Shown here: piece by piece, positions 1 to 9,380 of the stretch
Layout: every line of letters begins with the position of its first letter
Numbering within the stretch: the stretch's first letter is position 1
Source of the DNA: Saccoglossus kowalevskii
Lineage: Eukaryota; Hemichordata; Enteropneusta; Harrimaniidae
NCBI RefSeq assembly: GCF_000003605.2
Contig: NW_003124404.1
Location: 41,654-56,555 of the forward strand
DNA length: 14,902 bases
Direction: 5' to 3'
Translations under genes and position numbers: made by a program
The notes under the pieces: model-generated
Told to the model about the DNA's origin: nothing
What the model saw: the letters and a program-made list of their open reading frames with translations, nothing else
Database searches by the model: none

Positions 1-40
1 TGAGGCAAGTTACATCATGGTAATTGTACTAATCTGTTAA

Positions 41-390
41 TTACAATTTAATTAGCTTATTTGCACAATACGCATTTTTAGTGTTTTTCTCTATTGGATA
101 ATCTGATTTAATCTTTATTAATTGTAATCTGTTTTAAGTGTATTCAGGGAAGTTATATGGTATTTAAAATTTCATTTGCATAATAATGACAGTCAAAAAC
201 AACTTCTCATTGCAGGGAGTTACTTTACAAATGGTATGGTATTCAAAATACCCCATAAATATATTATTGGTTTGCTGCAATAATCTGGTCTAATCTCAGT
301 GCAATTATGCCAGTCACATGGTATTTATATTATTTTATTTATACTTTAATTAGATCATTTGCATAATAACTCTAATAATATATATTCTTC
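41..390. repeat. Degenerate short repeats with octamer-like motifs
   Basis: Blocks recur imperfectly: TTTAATTAGCTTATTTGCACAATA near 46-69 against a TTTAATTAGATCATTTGCATAATA-like block near 345-368. TAATCTGATTTAATC (about 100) is similar to TAATCTGGTCTAATC (about 282), and ATGGTATT-type blocks occur near 157, 238 and 318. Perfect ATTTGCAT octamers (POU-type sites) lie at 174-181 and 357-364. The ORF at 359-544 overlaps this and shows no protein signature. Confidence 0.4.
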
Positions 391-950
391 ATTTGCCTTT
401 CAAGCAGAAGGGTTGAGCAAAAATATTAAATCAGCCACAATCAGTCCAGACACATCTCAATTTAGAGGATTTACATTTGGCCAACTATGGTATGCACATG
501 TTAACTTTATAATAATACGCAAACTGATGTCCAATGGTAGTTAGAATAACAATAACGAATAATTATAAATAATATATATACGTGTCTACATCTATTTGAT
601 ACGTAACTTATAAACAGAGAAAGCTTCATACGTTTTGACTAGAGGCACAATGAAGATTGAACAGCGCCAACTGAACTTTATATATTTTATAGCAGCCATC
701 TTCAAACCTAACGAATTAATCTATCTTCCTAACCTACTAGCGTTTTTGTCTTCAAAGTTTTTGTGTAAGAGTAGCAAAATACTATATATTAGACTTCCAT
801 GACACGGTGCATAATGTAAGATCTTTCGTCTAAAGATGAAAATATGATTTTTTGTAAGTTTGCATATTTATATTTATGTGTTTGTTTATTATATGTGATG
901 TTATTTAAGTAGCGACTTATTTAGATCTGAGATCACGGAGGTAAAAAAGA

Positions 951-1026
951 AGGAGCACTGACGGGAAATAAGCCTATTAAATTCAATTGTTTATTGAATT
1001 TAAGCTCCCAATCCTTTTGTGCTCCT
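951..1026. repeat. Nested imperfect hairpin
   Basis: The outer stem is AGGAGCAC (951-958) with GTGCTCCT (1019-1026). The middle is GGGA (963-966) with TCCC (1006-1009), and the inner is AAATTCAAT (979-987) with ATTGAATTT (993-1001). All are perfect, correctly nested, and separated by internal loops. It could be a structured RNA or a small repeat relic. Confidence 0.55.
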
Positions 1027-1648
1027 GGTGTTTGAACTTGATGATAGTTTCCGTTTGTTTAAACTAGTGTGCTGACCGTAATATTCAGATTACACAGAAA
1101 TGAGGTCGTTTCCCATGTGCAGTGATATTTGTTGAGAACAAGAGGTCACCATTCACACTACACACTGGAAACTAGACACTTGGACATTTAATCCCGTTTG
1201 TAGTTGGAGACTGACTATATGTTATGCTCTCTGACGAGTCAGCTTTTGAAACGCTTCATTTATATGATCCACAGAATTACGCAAAAATATTTAACTTTTT
1301 ATAGAATCTTTGCATCCTCAGCTTTTGAAAACCAGTGTTAAATCTGGCGAACGACGGCGAGCGGTTGTCGAAAATCGCGACTATTGGTGCGATGGTAGGG
1401 CGTTAAACTTTGATAGGAATTCGTGTTACACCCGATGGCATGTTTGTGTCTCTGGTTCTGCACATTGCAAATTTTGTCGAAAGACAATCCCCATTAAGGG
1501 ATTAAGTAGACAACAGGAAAACGGACAGCGCATTGTTTGCTTGGCAAATAATCGCCAACTATCATAGTACACAAAGGAAACAATAGGCGTCAGCGCTTCT
1601 TGTGTTTTTACCTCCATGCTGAGATTAACAATCCGTCTTTGTATCATG

Positions 1649-1694
1649 CGCCCTCACACTGCAACACAAATTTTGTAGTTGGCAATAGAGGGCG
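1649..1694. repeat. Short hairpin with CGCCCTC/GAGGGCG ends
   Basis: CGCCCTC (1649-1655) pairs with GAGGGCG (1688-1694), and the inner ACAAA (about 1666-1670) pairs with TTTGT. GTAGTTGGC at about 1675-1683 is also the inverse of GCCAACTAT near 1553-1561. This suggests a small decayed element across about 1540-1700. Confidence 0.4.
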
Positions 1695-1880
1695 TCTTAA
1701 ATATCTGGTTATGTATAGTTTTGCCTAAAACAGTGTTTGACAATATTTTGCGGATTAACGGAAATTAACATTTATCAGATCAGGGAATAATTACATGAGC
1801 ATGTGTATTTCATATGAAAATTCTCATAATAAAAATGCTCTGTATTCAACGATGTGCAGGAAAACACAAAACACTACGAT

Positions 1881-2235
1881 AAAGATTTTCTGTTTTTTAC
1901 ATTGTGAAATTCTTTCGTTTTTTGAGAGAAATGAACTCTCAAAAAAAAAATGATTTTGACTTGGTAATTCAGAAATATATATTAGGAATGACTTATAACG
2001 AAATTTATTCTCTATGTACCCATAAATAATGTTCATAGTTACTGAATACAAAAGAATGTTGCCATTTATTTATTTTGAATTATAACTGAAAAAAGCTGAA
2101 TAAAATTACAAACTATGTAGCGTGTTCAAAGACACAAACAATAACTTTAATAAATATGATTTTACTTGGTAAAAATACTGTATTTTCCTGCATAAAAACG
2201 AAAGAATTTCACAATCTCGAAAATAGAAAGTCTTT
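1881..2235. mobile_element. Short element with 42-bp terminal inverted repeats (MITE-like or foldback)
   Basis: The left arm 1881-1922 and right arm 2194-2235 are inverted copies. The inner 22 nt of each (1901-1922 and 2194-2215) are perfectly complementary, and the outer 20 differ at about five positions. Similarity may extend about 10 nt further out on each side. The 271-bp interior is AT-rich and has no convincing ORF. A non-autonomous DNA transposon is the simplest reading. Target-site duplications were not clear to me. Confidence 0.6.
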
Positions 2236-2632
2236 GTCATAGCACACACCAAATTTGATCGCATTTGCCTCGGGGGTTACCGCAAAATGTGTTAAACTTC
2301 ATATTGCTGGCCATCTTTAAGAGTACACAATTTCGCCAATAAGCGAAAAGACCGAATTGTATGGCAACCAAGCCGAAACAATTAAGGGCATAATATGGCC
2401 AGAGAGGAAAAGGATGACAGAAAAATAATTATCCATCACAACTAGTTGTATTAAAGCATTCTAGTCTTGACAGTCATCATAATTCAATTTTTGAATTTGA
2501 GTCAATACATACCCTAAAGATGACTTTTAATTGTAGCACACTAGTATTGTTCAAAAGCTGAGAACATTCCATACTGGACCAAACTGGTCATATTACAGTA
2601 CTGGATTATAATATTTTACTCAAGTACTATGA

Positions 2633-2648
2633 ATATATATATATATAT
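2633..2648. repeat. (AT)8 microsatellite
   Basis: Eight AT units downstream of the METTL24-like gene. The surrounding stretch 2236-2901 is AT-rich and would include the 3' UTR. I could not choose a poly(A) signal with confidence on the minus strand. Confidence 0.7.
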
Positions 2649-2901
2649 CATTATATAGCATCCCTGGTCCATTACTGAGTTAATGATAGTTCTACATGAT
2701 GTTCAGTGCAATTATTGAGAAAATATTTATAGAGACGTATGTTAATTTACAACTGTATATGCCATTCGTTTTACTGTTCATCACATACTTCTATGCGTAG
2801 GAACGCAAAGTCCAGTAAAATAATTGTTAACTAATTAATAAATATATAATATATGACCAAAAAAACAAGCAAGAATACAACACTGTGATGATGGATTTGT
2901 T

Positions 2902-3210
2902 TTAATTATTCTGATTGATAAACTTCATGTTGACCCAATAAACTTCAATCCACCCCAGTCGAATGTTAGGGTTTCTCATTGCTAATTCTTCGTCTTCGTG
3001 CCATCTCCATAATTTGAAGCCGTTCTCTTCGAATGCCATATGCAGTGCACGGTAAAGATTCAAATGGCTCTCTTTGTCTCTCAAAATTGTTCCCAAATGC
3101 AGCTCAAATGCTACTATTTTGATATCCCAAAGTATACCGCTTCTGATGAGTTGATGGAATACTTGGTGTTCGCCACACTCAATATCAAACTTTAGTACAT
3201 CAATTGTGTT
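2902..3210 (-). CDS. METTL24-like gene, last coding exon
   Basis: The acceptor follows a run of about 12 T on the minus strand and ends AAAG (AG at 3212-3211). The exon encodes residues 229-330, starting NTIDVLKFDIE. That is the conserved strand that in FkbM-type proteins carries the D-I/V-E motif, followed by helix/strand VAFELH. The protein ends ...NQNN before TAA at 2904-2902. The part from the internal Met at about 3096 is the only piece visible as a plain ORF. Oddity: after DIE the usual x-x-E-W pattern reads CGEH, so the aromatic position carries His. Confidence 0.92.
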   Translation of the reverse strand, partial: NTIDVLKFDIECGEHQVFHQLIRSGILWDIKIVAFELHLGTILRDKESHLNLYRALHMAFEENGFKLWRWHEDEELAMRNPNIRLGWIEVYWVNMKFINQNN

Positions 3211-5952
3211 CTTTAAAAAAAAAAAACAACAAAGGATAACAAAAAAATCAGAAAACTATGAATGGTTTTATCCATGTGTTTCCAAATGATCCAGTGTTTA
3301 AACAACATTGTGTCGCAATGGTTGGGATAACACAACATTTTATTGAATTATCTTTATAAATTTCATTAATATGACGTACTTTCGAAACGCTTGAGACATA
3401 GACATGTACTTGAGTCTAATGACTAATTATAATGACCTGGTTTTCGATCTCAATGACGAGAATGTTTGGAAATCTAACAGGCCTATTTCAATATGCAGTG
3501 ATACTTGTGCTGCTATCTGTCTAAATGTTAATTTTGTGATGTCAAGTTATTCAGACGCTGTCACATGTCAATGTTGAGATGTGATACATGACACGGGCTA
3601 TTTTTTTAAATTTTTCATATGTATATATGCTCTAGCATTTAAATTGGACATTTCCATATTTTGACAATATAGTACAATGGCGATTAATATACTTACGTTT
3701 TCATGGTGGAGCATTTTCCTTATATAGGATAGAGTCCGGACTTTCCATTGTTTGCCACTAACACTTAGTTGTTCCACGTTCTCTCCATACAATCCTATGT
3801 TATAGAACCAAATACGATTTGCGTGTTTATGGTCATCTAAGCCAATCCTGAAAAGTATGTGTAAATAATTATATTTATTTTCACGAAAATAGGGAAATTG
3901 ATTGTGATGAATTATTGACCTTTACAATATAGTTGACAACCAGACAAACCTTATTGTTCATTACTGCGTGGTATTTTGGAACAAGTAATTATTGTATGTT
4001 TTTCGGTTTGATACTCACGTTGGATCGAAAGAATATACATTGCACCCATATTTTGCCATATCTTGATCAAATGACCAATCATTTCCAATCCTGCAAAGAA
4101 ATATAGTATATTATAGTTTATTCATGACCTCATATCAACATACTGCACAATACACAGATCGCTTCCATGACTATTCCTAACATTCTATGGTGTGACATAG
4201 CATAGTTGATTCGTTATAGTCGATTATGTTCTTTTTATGTAACGTCATCGCATTCTGCACATTAAATTATTACGGCAGTGTTTCATTGCTAAGTCATATA
4301 GTCATTTTAATAATTATATGCCAGGTACTACAAGCTTGTAGATGAATATTCTGTTCCTATGTCACATTAAGTATTTATTAATTTGAAATACAAAAGAAAA
4401 AGGTTTCTCATCAATTTGCTAAATTAGGATGATTGTCAAATAGTTTTCATTGGTTGGTGCATTTGAGCTGTAGTCAAATAGTCAATGATGAAAACATGGG
4501 AAAAAATATGGTTTATATCGAAATGATGTATGTTCGTTATTTGTTCGAACAGTAAACAACACTGTAATTCAGGCTCGACCTGTTTATTACTATACTTGAA
4601 TATGATGGAAAATAATGGACATATTATACCCTATTGAATATACTATACAGGCACCAGGTGTTATGCCGACATCCATGCAAACATTCCACCCGCCTTCTGC
4701 TTTGTTTCCGAACCGTATGTCACTTTGGCACGTGTACGTAATGTTTGTTGTATAATTCGTCACGAGATACATCGTCTGTTCGGGCGTGACATCATCGCCA
4801 ACTTCCATTTTGTAATTGGTTGGTACAAGCCTTAATCCTTCTTTATTTGATAGTGCATATTGGTGGGCTATTATAGGGGACTCTTCCCACTCATCAAACT
4901 GCCATAAAACACAAAAATATGTATTTGTATTATATTATATAATATAGTGGCAATTCAACCATTTTGTAACACTATAACTTATAACAGTGATCAATGTTTT
5001 AGCAATGACATTATGTCAATAATTTCATTATTGCACACATTACATAATCTTGAGTAATCAGTTTCAAATTTGTGAAAATTATTAATAATTAAGAATGTAA
5101 GACGGAATACCATGGCAATTTTTGGTCCTTGTTCTATGTCGGGATTCGGATTATCGATTGTTTTCGTTATGCCTTCCATGACTTTAATGGCCTTGTCTTT
5201 GGTTTTGTTTTTTGTTTGTTTGGGTGTACCTATAATGAACAAATTGTGTGGGAGTTATTAATAGGGTAAATAGTGGAATAAAGTAGCGTTGATCACGTTT
5301 ACATTGTCCACACTATTGGCATATACATAATTATCACAACATATAGAGTAGAAACGCTTTCTACGTTGTATACAAATGATTCAATTTAAAAGGCCGTGAA
5401 CATAGAGTATAGCGATTATGCGTATTGTCCGATATCTAGCTGTCCACGTATTTTATAAAATAAACATGAAATGCTTATTTCTCTGTGCTAAAATGATTAA
5501 TTTTAAATCAAACAGACATTAGAAGGGAAACTGTGATAACAAGTTCATTAAATATCAAACAAATAATCACTTTTATAGACCATAATTAAAATTACATGAC
5601 ACTAGTAATTATTGAGCTGAGAATTTTGGGATATTAGTAGATACACCTTTGTTGCATGATTGATCATATTTGTCTGTTATTGTTTATTGTTTATTTTGTA
5701 ACATAAGTAACAGTTATTTAAAAAAAACACGGCAGCTCTATTTGCAATCTCTCGAAATACTGCGAATTTGGGAATTATGATCTCCACTAATCACCAGTAA
5801 CTCTATCGTACATATGTTATGCATTAAAAATGTAGTTCCCACTGCATACATTAAACAGAGAGTTGACCTGTGAACCTACCTTCCAACCAATATAATGTAG
5901 TAACAGAAACCAAAACCAAAATAATTATGGTCCAGTATCTACTAATGCACAT
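2902..5952 (-). CDS. METTL24-like putative SAM-dependent methyltransferase, type II membrane protein (6 coding exons)
   Basis: Spliced CDS: exons 5952-5880, 5229-5111, 4898-4630, 4090-4019, 3847-3697 and 3210-2902. These total 993 nt, giving 330 residues plus TAA, with every phase matching. Seen: an N-terminal Met-Cys-Ile-Ser-Arg-Tyr start, then a hydrophobic anchor at about residues 7-23 and a Lys-rich stalk at 25-45. The globular domain follows. It contains a glycine motif I (VYSIGIGNDWSFD, residues 150-162), an acidic strand-2 end (VYSFDP, about 172-177) and the motif DVLKFDIE (232-239). Sequons NKT (32), NYT (112) and NIT (116) and several Cys fit a lumenal domain. Family knowledge: this motif order is that of METTL24-like proteins (FkbM/Methyltransf_21), which are putative methyltransferases without a well-established substrate. 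The length is a little under human METTL24 (about 366 aa). Inferred: Golgi/ER lumenal or shed enzyme. The human orthologue symbol is withheld because orthology within the family cannot be settled here. Confidence 0.92.
3697..3847 (-). CDS. METTL24-like gene, fifth coding exon
   Basis: Acceptor CTTTTCAG|G (AG at 3849-3848) and donor GAAAAC|GTAAGT (GT at 3696-3695); both are near consensus. It encodes residues 178-228, with the family-like NRIWFYNIGLYGEN segment (about 187-200) and a W-K-V-R-T-L-S-Y-I run leading to HHEN. It is read in one frame, and the open frame continues a short way into the intron at the 3' side. Confidence 0.92.
4019..4090 (-). CDS. METTL24-like gene, fourth coding exon (SAM-binding motif)
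   Basis: Acceptor TTTCTTTGCAG|G (AG at 4092-4091) and donor CCAAC|GTGAGT (GT at 4018-4017); both are strong. This 72-nt exon carries the core of the nucleotide-binding site: IGNDWSFD, a short helix, then YGCNVYSFDP. The Asp of FDP is in the place where Rossmann methyltransferases bind the SAM ribose. The exon is too short to be found by ORF length alone. Confidence 0.92.
4630..4898 (-). CDS. METTL24-like gene, third coding exon (N-terminal half of catalytic domain)
   Basis: Acceptor TTTTATGGCAG|TTT (AG at 4900-4899), phase 0. It encodes residues 65-153, including the family-like GGWNVCMD segment (about 134-140) and the first strand of motif I, CIVYSI. The donor is ATAGG|GTATAA (GT at 4629-4628), so the motif I glycine codon is split 2+1 across the intron. 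Two sequons (NYT, NIT) lie before Cys121. The open frame continues into the intron to about 4590, but that tail does not match the family. The splice restores the GIGNDWSFD motif. Confidence 0.88.
5111..5229 (-). CDS. METTL24-like gene, second coding exon (lumenal stalk)
   Basis: Acceptor TTCATTATAG|GT (AG at 5231-5230); donor GCCATG|GTATTC (GT at 5110-5109), phase 0. It encodes about residues 25-64, a hydrophilic Lys/Thr/Asn-rich linker with one N-glycosylation sequon (NKT). The donor is weak after position +4, so the exact 3' edge is the least certain junction besides the donor at 4629. It is supported by frame continuity into the Phe-Asp-Glu-Trp start of the next exon. Confidence 0.82.
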
Positions 5953-5953
5953 T
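5880..5953 (-). CDS. METTL24-like gene, first coding exon (signal anchor)
   Basis: The acceptor is a pyrimidine run ending TTTTTTTTCAG at 5955-5954, and the exon starts one base before the ATG (5952-5950). It encodes 24 residues: a short basic N-terminus followed by an Ile/Val/Leu-rich membrane segment ending in Trp-Leu-Glu. The donor is GAAG|GTAGGT (GT at 5879-5878), leaving phase 1. The next exon begins with GT, which completes a Gly codon. The basic residue before the hydrophobic run and the absence of a signal-peptidase-like small-residue site favour an uncleaved type II anchor. Confidence 0.88.
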
Positions 5954-6036
5954 CTGAAAAAAAATAGCAGTAATTTTATACTTTGTCAAACAATATTGTA
6001 AGGGAAACCCCCTGGGTTGCTATCTAATTAACTCAC
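5954..6036 (-). other. 5' UTR intron of the METTL24-like gene
   Basis: The donor TCTCGC|GTGAGT on the minus strand (GT at 6036-6035) matches the consensus. The acceptor is TTTTTTTTCAG at 5954. The 83-bp intron puts the splice junction one base before the start codon, so the non-coding leader exon lies upstream of 6037. This is inferred from splice sites only. Confidence 0.6.
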
Positions 6037-6115
6037 GCGAGACTTCGCGAGCGAGTTCTTGCTGATGGTTCCCTGCAATGGCGTCTATGCGAGTAGTACA
6101 TTGCTACGTTCCTCA
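6037..6115 (-). promoter_or_regulatory. Probable promoter / non-coding first exon of the METTL24-like gene
   Basis: This is a short CpG-dense patch (about eight CG dinucleotides in 80 bp) in otherwise CpG-poor, AT-rich DNA. It sits directly upstream of the consensus donor at 6036. No TATA box is evident on the minus strand close by. The transcription start cannot be placed; the patch may be leader exon, core promoter or both. Confidence 0.45.
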
Positions 6116-6595
6116 TTGATTGCGCATTTAATTGGATCTGAAATTATTACTTCTATCACAAACTGTGACTGAATTAAAATGTTTTTCCTGGAAAGTGATA
6201 TTAACCGATGATACAATTTATGCTATTCAATATGATCATTGTGTTCCAGTGTTTTTGTGTTTCGTGTAACCAACTATGTGATAATGAGCAAAACATTAGG
6301 AACTGTGTGAATCGTAGTGAAATCAAGAATGATGCAGCCTATTTTCACATCACGTGGTGTATTTTGACAGCTATTTAATATTCAAACTTAGAAGCGCGTT
6401 CTTTACTGGTCCGTGTTTGCGACTTTTAATCATTACAATCTTGCACGCAATTTATTGCAATATATACGGAATACAATCGCTGTTATAATATTCATAGCCA
6501 TATACATCCACAAACGAGTCAACTAGTCTGAGTCAACGAAAACACGATTGTAACGGAGCGTTGCTGAAGATGCTTACTACATAAATATACGTTTT

Positions 6596-7147
6596 CCTTA
6601 CTACTTGTTTCAGGCACAAAACACTCACAAATGTATACACGAGAATAAAAGCCTTTTGATCATGTCAAGACCATTTAATCTGCATAAAACTTTAAGGACT
6701 CAATTATCGGTAAAGTCTAATGATACAATTTATATTCTCTAAACTAAGCATGTACTTGTTATCATGGCTAACAATTATATTGGGTCGCCTTTCAAGTACT
6801 TGCTAGTGGCATTGCTCTGTATTTTCCAGGTTTCTTCGTCAGCTATCGTCTAATTGTTATGGCTAAATATACGTAACTCATTCAACGATGTTTATGCGGT
6901 AAACTTATTCATACGATATATAACTTAAACATATCTTTGTGAGTAAAAGAAACTACTGTTCAACGTGGCGATTGTGAATCAAGTCTGTCAGTAGTGTTCA
7001 GCTGTTACCAATCATAACCGCGTAACATGCAATGCGAAAGACACTTATATATAATAATATTTAATTCCCTTCGCGTTTTCTCCTTATCCATATAAGCCAT
7101 AGAAACATGTCATTTGTATAAGTATATTTTAGGAATTATATGGACTC
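6596..7147 (+). repeat. Repeat R1, copy A (direct orientation)
   Basis: Shares ordered blocks with copy B about 790-813 bp downstream. Examples are CCTTACTACTTGTTTC, then ATTCTCTAAACTAAGCATG, then CTTGCTAG-TGGCATTG, then AAGTCTGTCAGTAGTGT, then ATATAAGCCATAGAAAC. The copies differ by many substitutions and small indels, so the duplication is old. No conserved reading frame was found across the three copies, so it is probably non-coding repeat DNA. Confidence 0.8.
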
Positions 7148-7408
7148 ATCACCCTCGCTTTCCTTGCGTTCATTTTTGCTGATTTGTGTTGCTGTTAAAG
7201 ACATAGACCTATATTAAGCCTTATTGTTATTTCCTTGCATTTCTCAGTGTAGTGAACATCTCCAGCAACTCTCCGGTGTAATCGAGTTTTAGTTGATTCA
7301 TGACTCGTTGACTGTGTATATGACGCACAATTCCCAGATGCAGACGCTTCATGCTTTCCTCATTTCAATCAAATTCAGACATATTTTGTCGATGTAAATA
7401 TAAGGTCT

Positions 7409-7937
7409 CCTTACTACTTGTTTCTGGCACAAAACGGTCACAAATATATCTGCATAACACATTCATAATACAATTATCAGTAAAGTCCAATGCTACAATG
7501 TATATTCTCTAAACTAAGCATGTACTTGCTGTCACTACTATCACACAATCATATCGGGTCATATCGGCCTTGCACATACTTGCTAGTAGCATTGTTCTGT
7601 AATTTTCAGGTGTTTTCATCAGCCACCGCCTTAATGTCGTTGTTAAAAAACTTACCTCATCCAAGGATGTTTGTGCGCTATTAAAGCCAACTGATTCATG
7701 TGATAAAACAGCATGAACTGCCAACGAGTATTTTTGTGAGTCAGATAACTACTGCCCGACGTGATGGTTGTGAATGAAGTCTGTCAGTAGTGTCCAGCTG
7801 CTACAAATAGTAACTGTTTAACATGCAGTGCGATATACACTTATATATATAATATTTAATCCCCTTCCCGTGTTCTCCGTACCCCTATAAGCCATGGAAA
7901 ACTGGCATTTGTATATATTAGGAATCATATTGACTCA
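7409..7937 (+). repeat. Repeat R1, copy B (direct orientation)
   Basis: Direct repeat of 6596-7147 and inverted relative to 9625-10095. ORFs of 64-71 codons on both strands here are not preserved in the other copies, so I treat them as chance. On the minus strand it has GATGAG|GTAAGT at about 7660-7650. The GTAAGT is also present in copy C but altered in copy A. Confidence 0.8.
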
Positions 7938-8340
7938 GTATACAGAGACGAGTTTAAAGTAGAATGTGTTCCGTCTGTTAGTCATATTTTTGAAGCAAAG
8001 TTTATTGGGTCAAAACGTTCCGAGGACATTTAAATGAGAGAAGACTGTCGTCATCGGTAATCGTCTGTGAGTAACGGCGTTTTACAGATTTATTGATATT
8101 CTATTGAAATGAAGTTGATATTAATTGTTGATTTGTGTCTTTGATGAATTTAGAAAAAACACACATCCCTAGGTTTTATTTTACCCCGCCCTCATATGAG
8201 AAGTTGTTAACGTTAATATCTGTGGAAATAAATTGAAATGACATGCTGCCTTTCTTTTTCATTCCCTTAAATTGTGTTATGAAATTTATAAACACAGTGT
8301 GTGATATTACTGTTTTTTTTACTTTATATTTTGTTTATAG

Positions 8341-8400
8341 TTTATGTATTTTGGGCCACAGGCCTTTGATTACAATAAAAACCTTATTCTTGAATAATCA
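8341..8400 (+). other. Retroelement-like 3' tail or transcript end with poly(A) signal
   Basis: The motif TTGGGCCACAGGCCTTTG (about 8351-8368) is followed by TTACAATAAAA, with AATAAA at 8374-8379. From memory, GGGCC-x-x-x-GGCC followed by TACAATAAA is a common end of non-LTR retroelement copies and SINE-like tails in invertebrate genomes. No reverse-transcriptase reading frame was found upstream in 7940-8340, so if it is retroelement-derived it is a heavily 5'-truncated copy. It could instead be the 3' end of an unrecognised plus-strand transcript. Confidence 0.4.
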
Positions 8401-8818
8401 ATGAACAATGTTAGCCGGTTTGTATAAATGAAACAAAGGTATGATGAATAAAAACGCATGAAAACAATTTATTAACATTGGAAGAATATCATAATTTTAT
8501 GTATCGGGTTTCGTTGTAAACACATCACATGTGGCGCTTGCAAACATCACCAACTTGTGCACCGTTGGGATTGTGTATGTACAACCAAGTGGTTTGTAAA
8601 TAAATGGATAATAATAAATCATCCAAAGTGCAGATATATTTAACTATTGTTGCTATGTACGGCACATTTTGAGCTCTTTAACAGGCTCAATCATACAATA
8701 TAAAAACTGTACGTACACTACTGTTACCCCATCTTGCTCAATCAGTATTTTTTTTATTTCAAAAAAGGAATGAATAAAAATAAATTGTGATGATTTTTTT
8801 TCAGGTAAATTGCGCGTT

Positions 8819-9380
8819 TATTTACTATAGGTCAGTGGCCAGTGCTGAATCAAGTAGATAGTAATCCAGACGTATTGTAACAGTAAACACAGTACACAGG
8901 CGTTTCTCATTCTAACGACAATATACAACCAATGAATAGTAACGAATTACAATAAAGATCTAAGCACTTCAAATCAATGCAAGTTTGCCTGTTCTTTTCC
9001 AACGTACATACAACTGCGAATTCAATTTACAATTCAATTGGCTGTCCCGGATGTTATACGTCATGACAACACTTATGTAAATACACGCAAATGAATACAA
9101 TTTCTAAATTTTGACTATTCTTTAACAGTGATGAGATAATCAGGGACAGTGCTCCGTGTACTGTCATAAGTGCGCATCACGTATCGTGATCTTGTTCATA
9201 TAAACATCGTCTACGATGGCGAATTACATTATTTTCTTTAGATGTTGATTGTAATGCTTTACTACGCCATCGCTGTAAATTATTGTTAGAATGAAAAACA
9301 TCTGTGTACTATGTTTACTGTACGTCTGGATTACTATCTATTTGATTCACAACTGGTAACGAACTATATGTAAAGTAAAT
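8819..9380. repeat. Large foldback: inverted repeat arms of about 105 bp
   Basis: The left arm 8819-8925 is the reverse complement of 9277-9380 with roughly 80% or better identity by eye. The longest clean block is AGATAGTAATCCAGACGTA (8856-8874) against TACGTCTGGATTACTATCT (9321-9339). The spacer is about 350 bp and has no convincing ORF. The right arm is part of repeat R2. It may be a foldback transposon or an inverted R2 fragment. Confidence 0.75.

Larger units (their letters stand above)
545..1880. other. Intergenic stretch, no supported gene
   Basis: Apart from the hairpins at 951-1026 and 1649-1694, I see no gene. A CpG-richer island at about 1335-1410 lies inside an 85-codon plus-strand ORF (1310-1567). 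That ORF is Arg/Cys-rich but matches no family I know and overlaps small inverted repeats, so I read it as a possible element relic. Confidence 0.5.

Noticed and set aside
1310-1567. 85-codon plus-strand ORF, Arg/Cys-rich
   Set aside because: No recognised motif; it overlaps short inverted repeats and an opposite-strand ORF of similar size. It is best read as chance or relic.
1824-2051. 75-codon minus-strand ORF
   Set aside because: Lies across the left arm and interior of the inverted-repeat element, with low-complexity Phe/Ser/Lys translation.
4590-4629. Extension of the third coding exon past 4630
   Set aside because: Reading through breaks the SAM motif; splicing at 4629 restores GIGNDWSFD.
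4991-5110. Extension of the stalk exon's open frame past 5111
   Set aside because: The frame stays open to 4991 but is AT-rich intron-like translation. Splicing at 5110 joins in phase to the next exon of the methyltransferase.
6100-6600. Divergent plus-strand gene sharing the CpG-rich promoter
   Set aside because: An ATGGCG occurs at about 6078 on the plus strand but its frame closes after 13 codons, and no exon was found downstream before R1.
7490-7724. Overlapping ORFs on both strands in R1 copy B
   Set aside because: Neither frame is conserved in R1 copies A or C, so they are not supported as genes.
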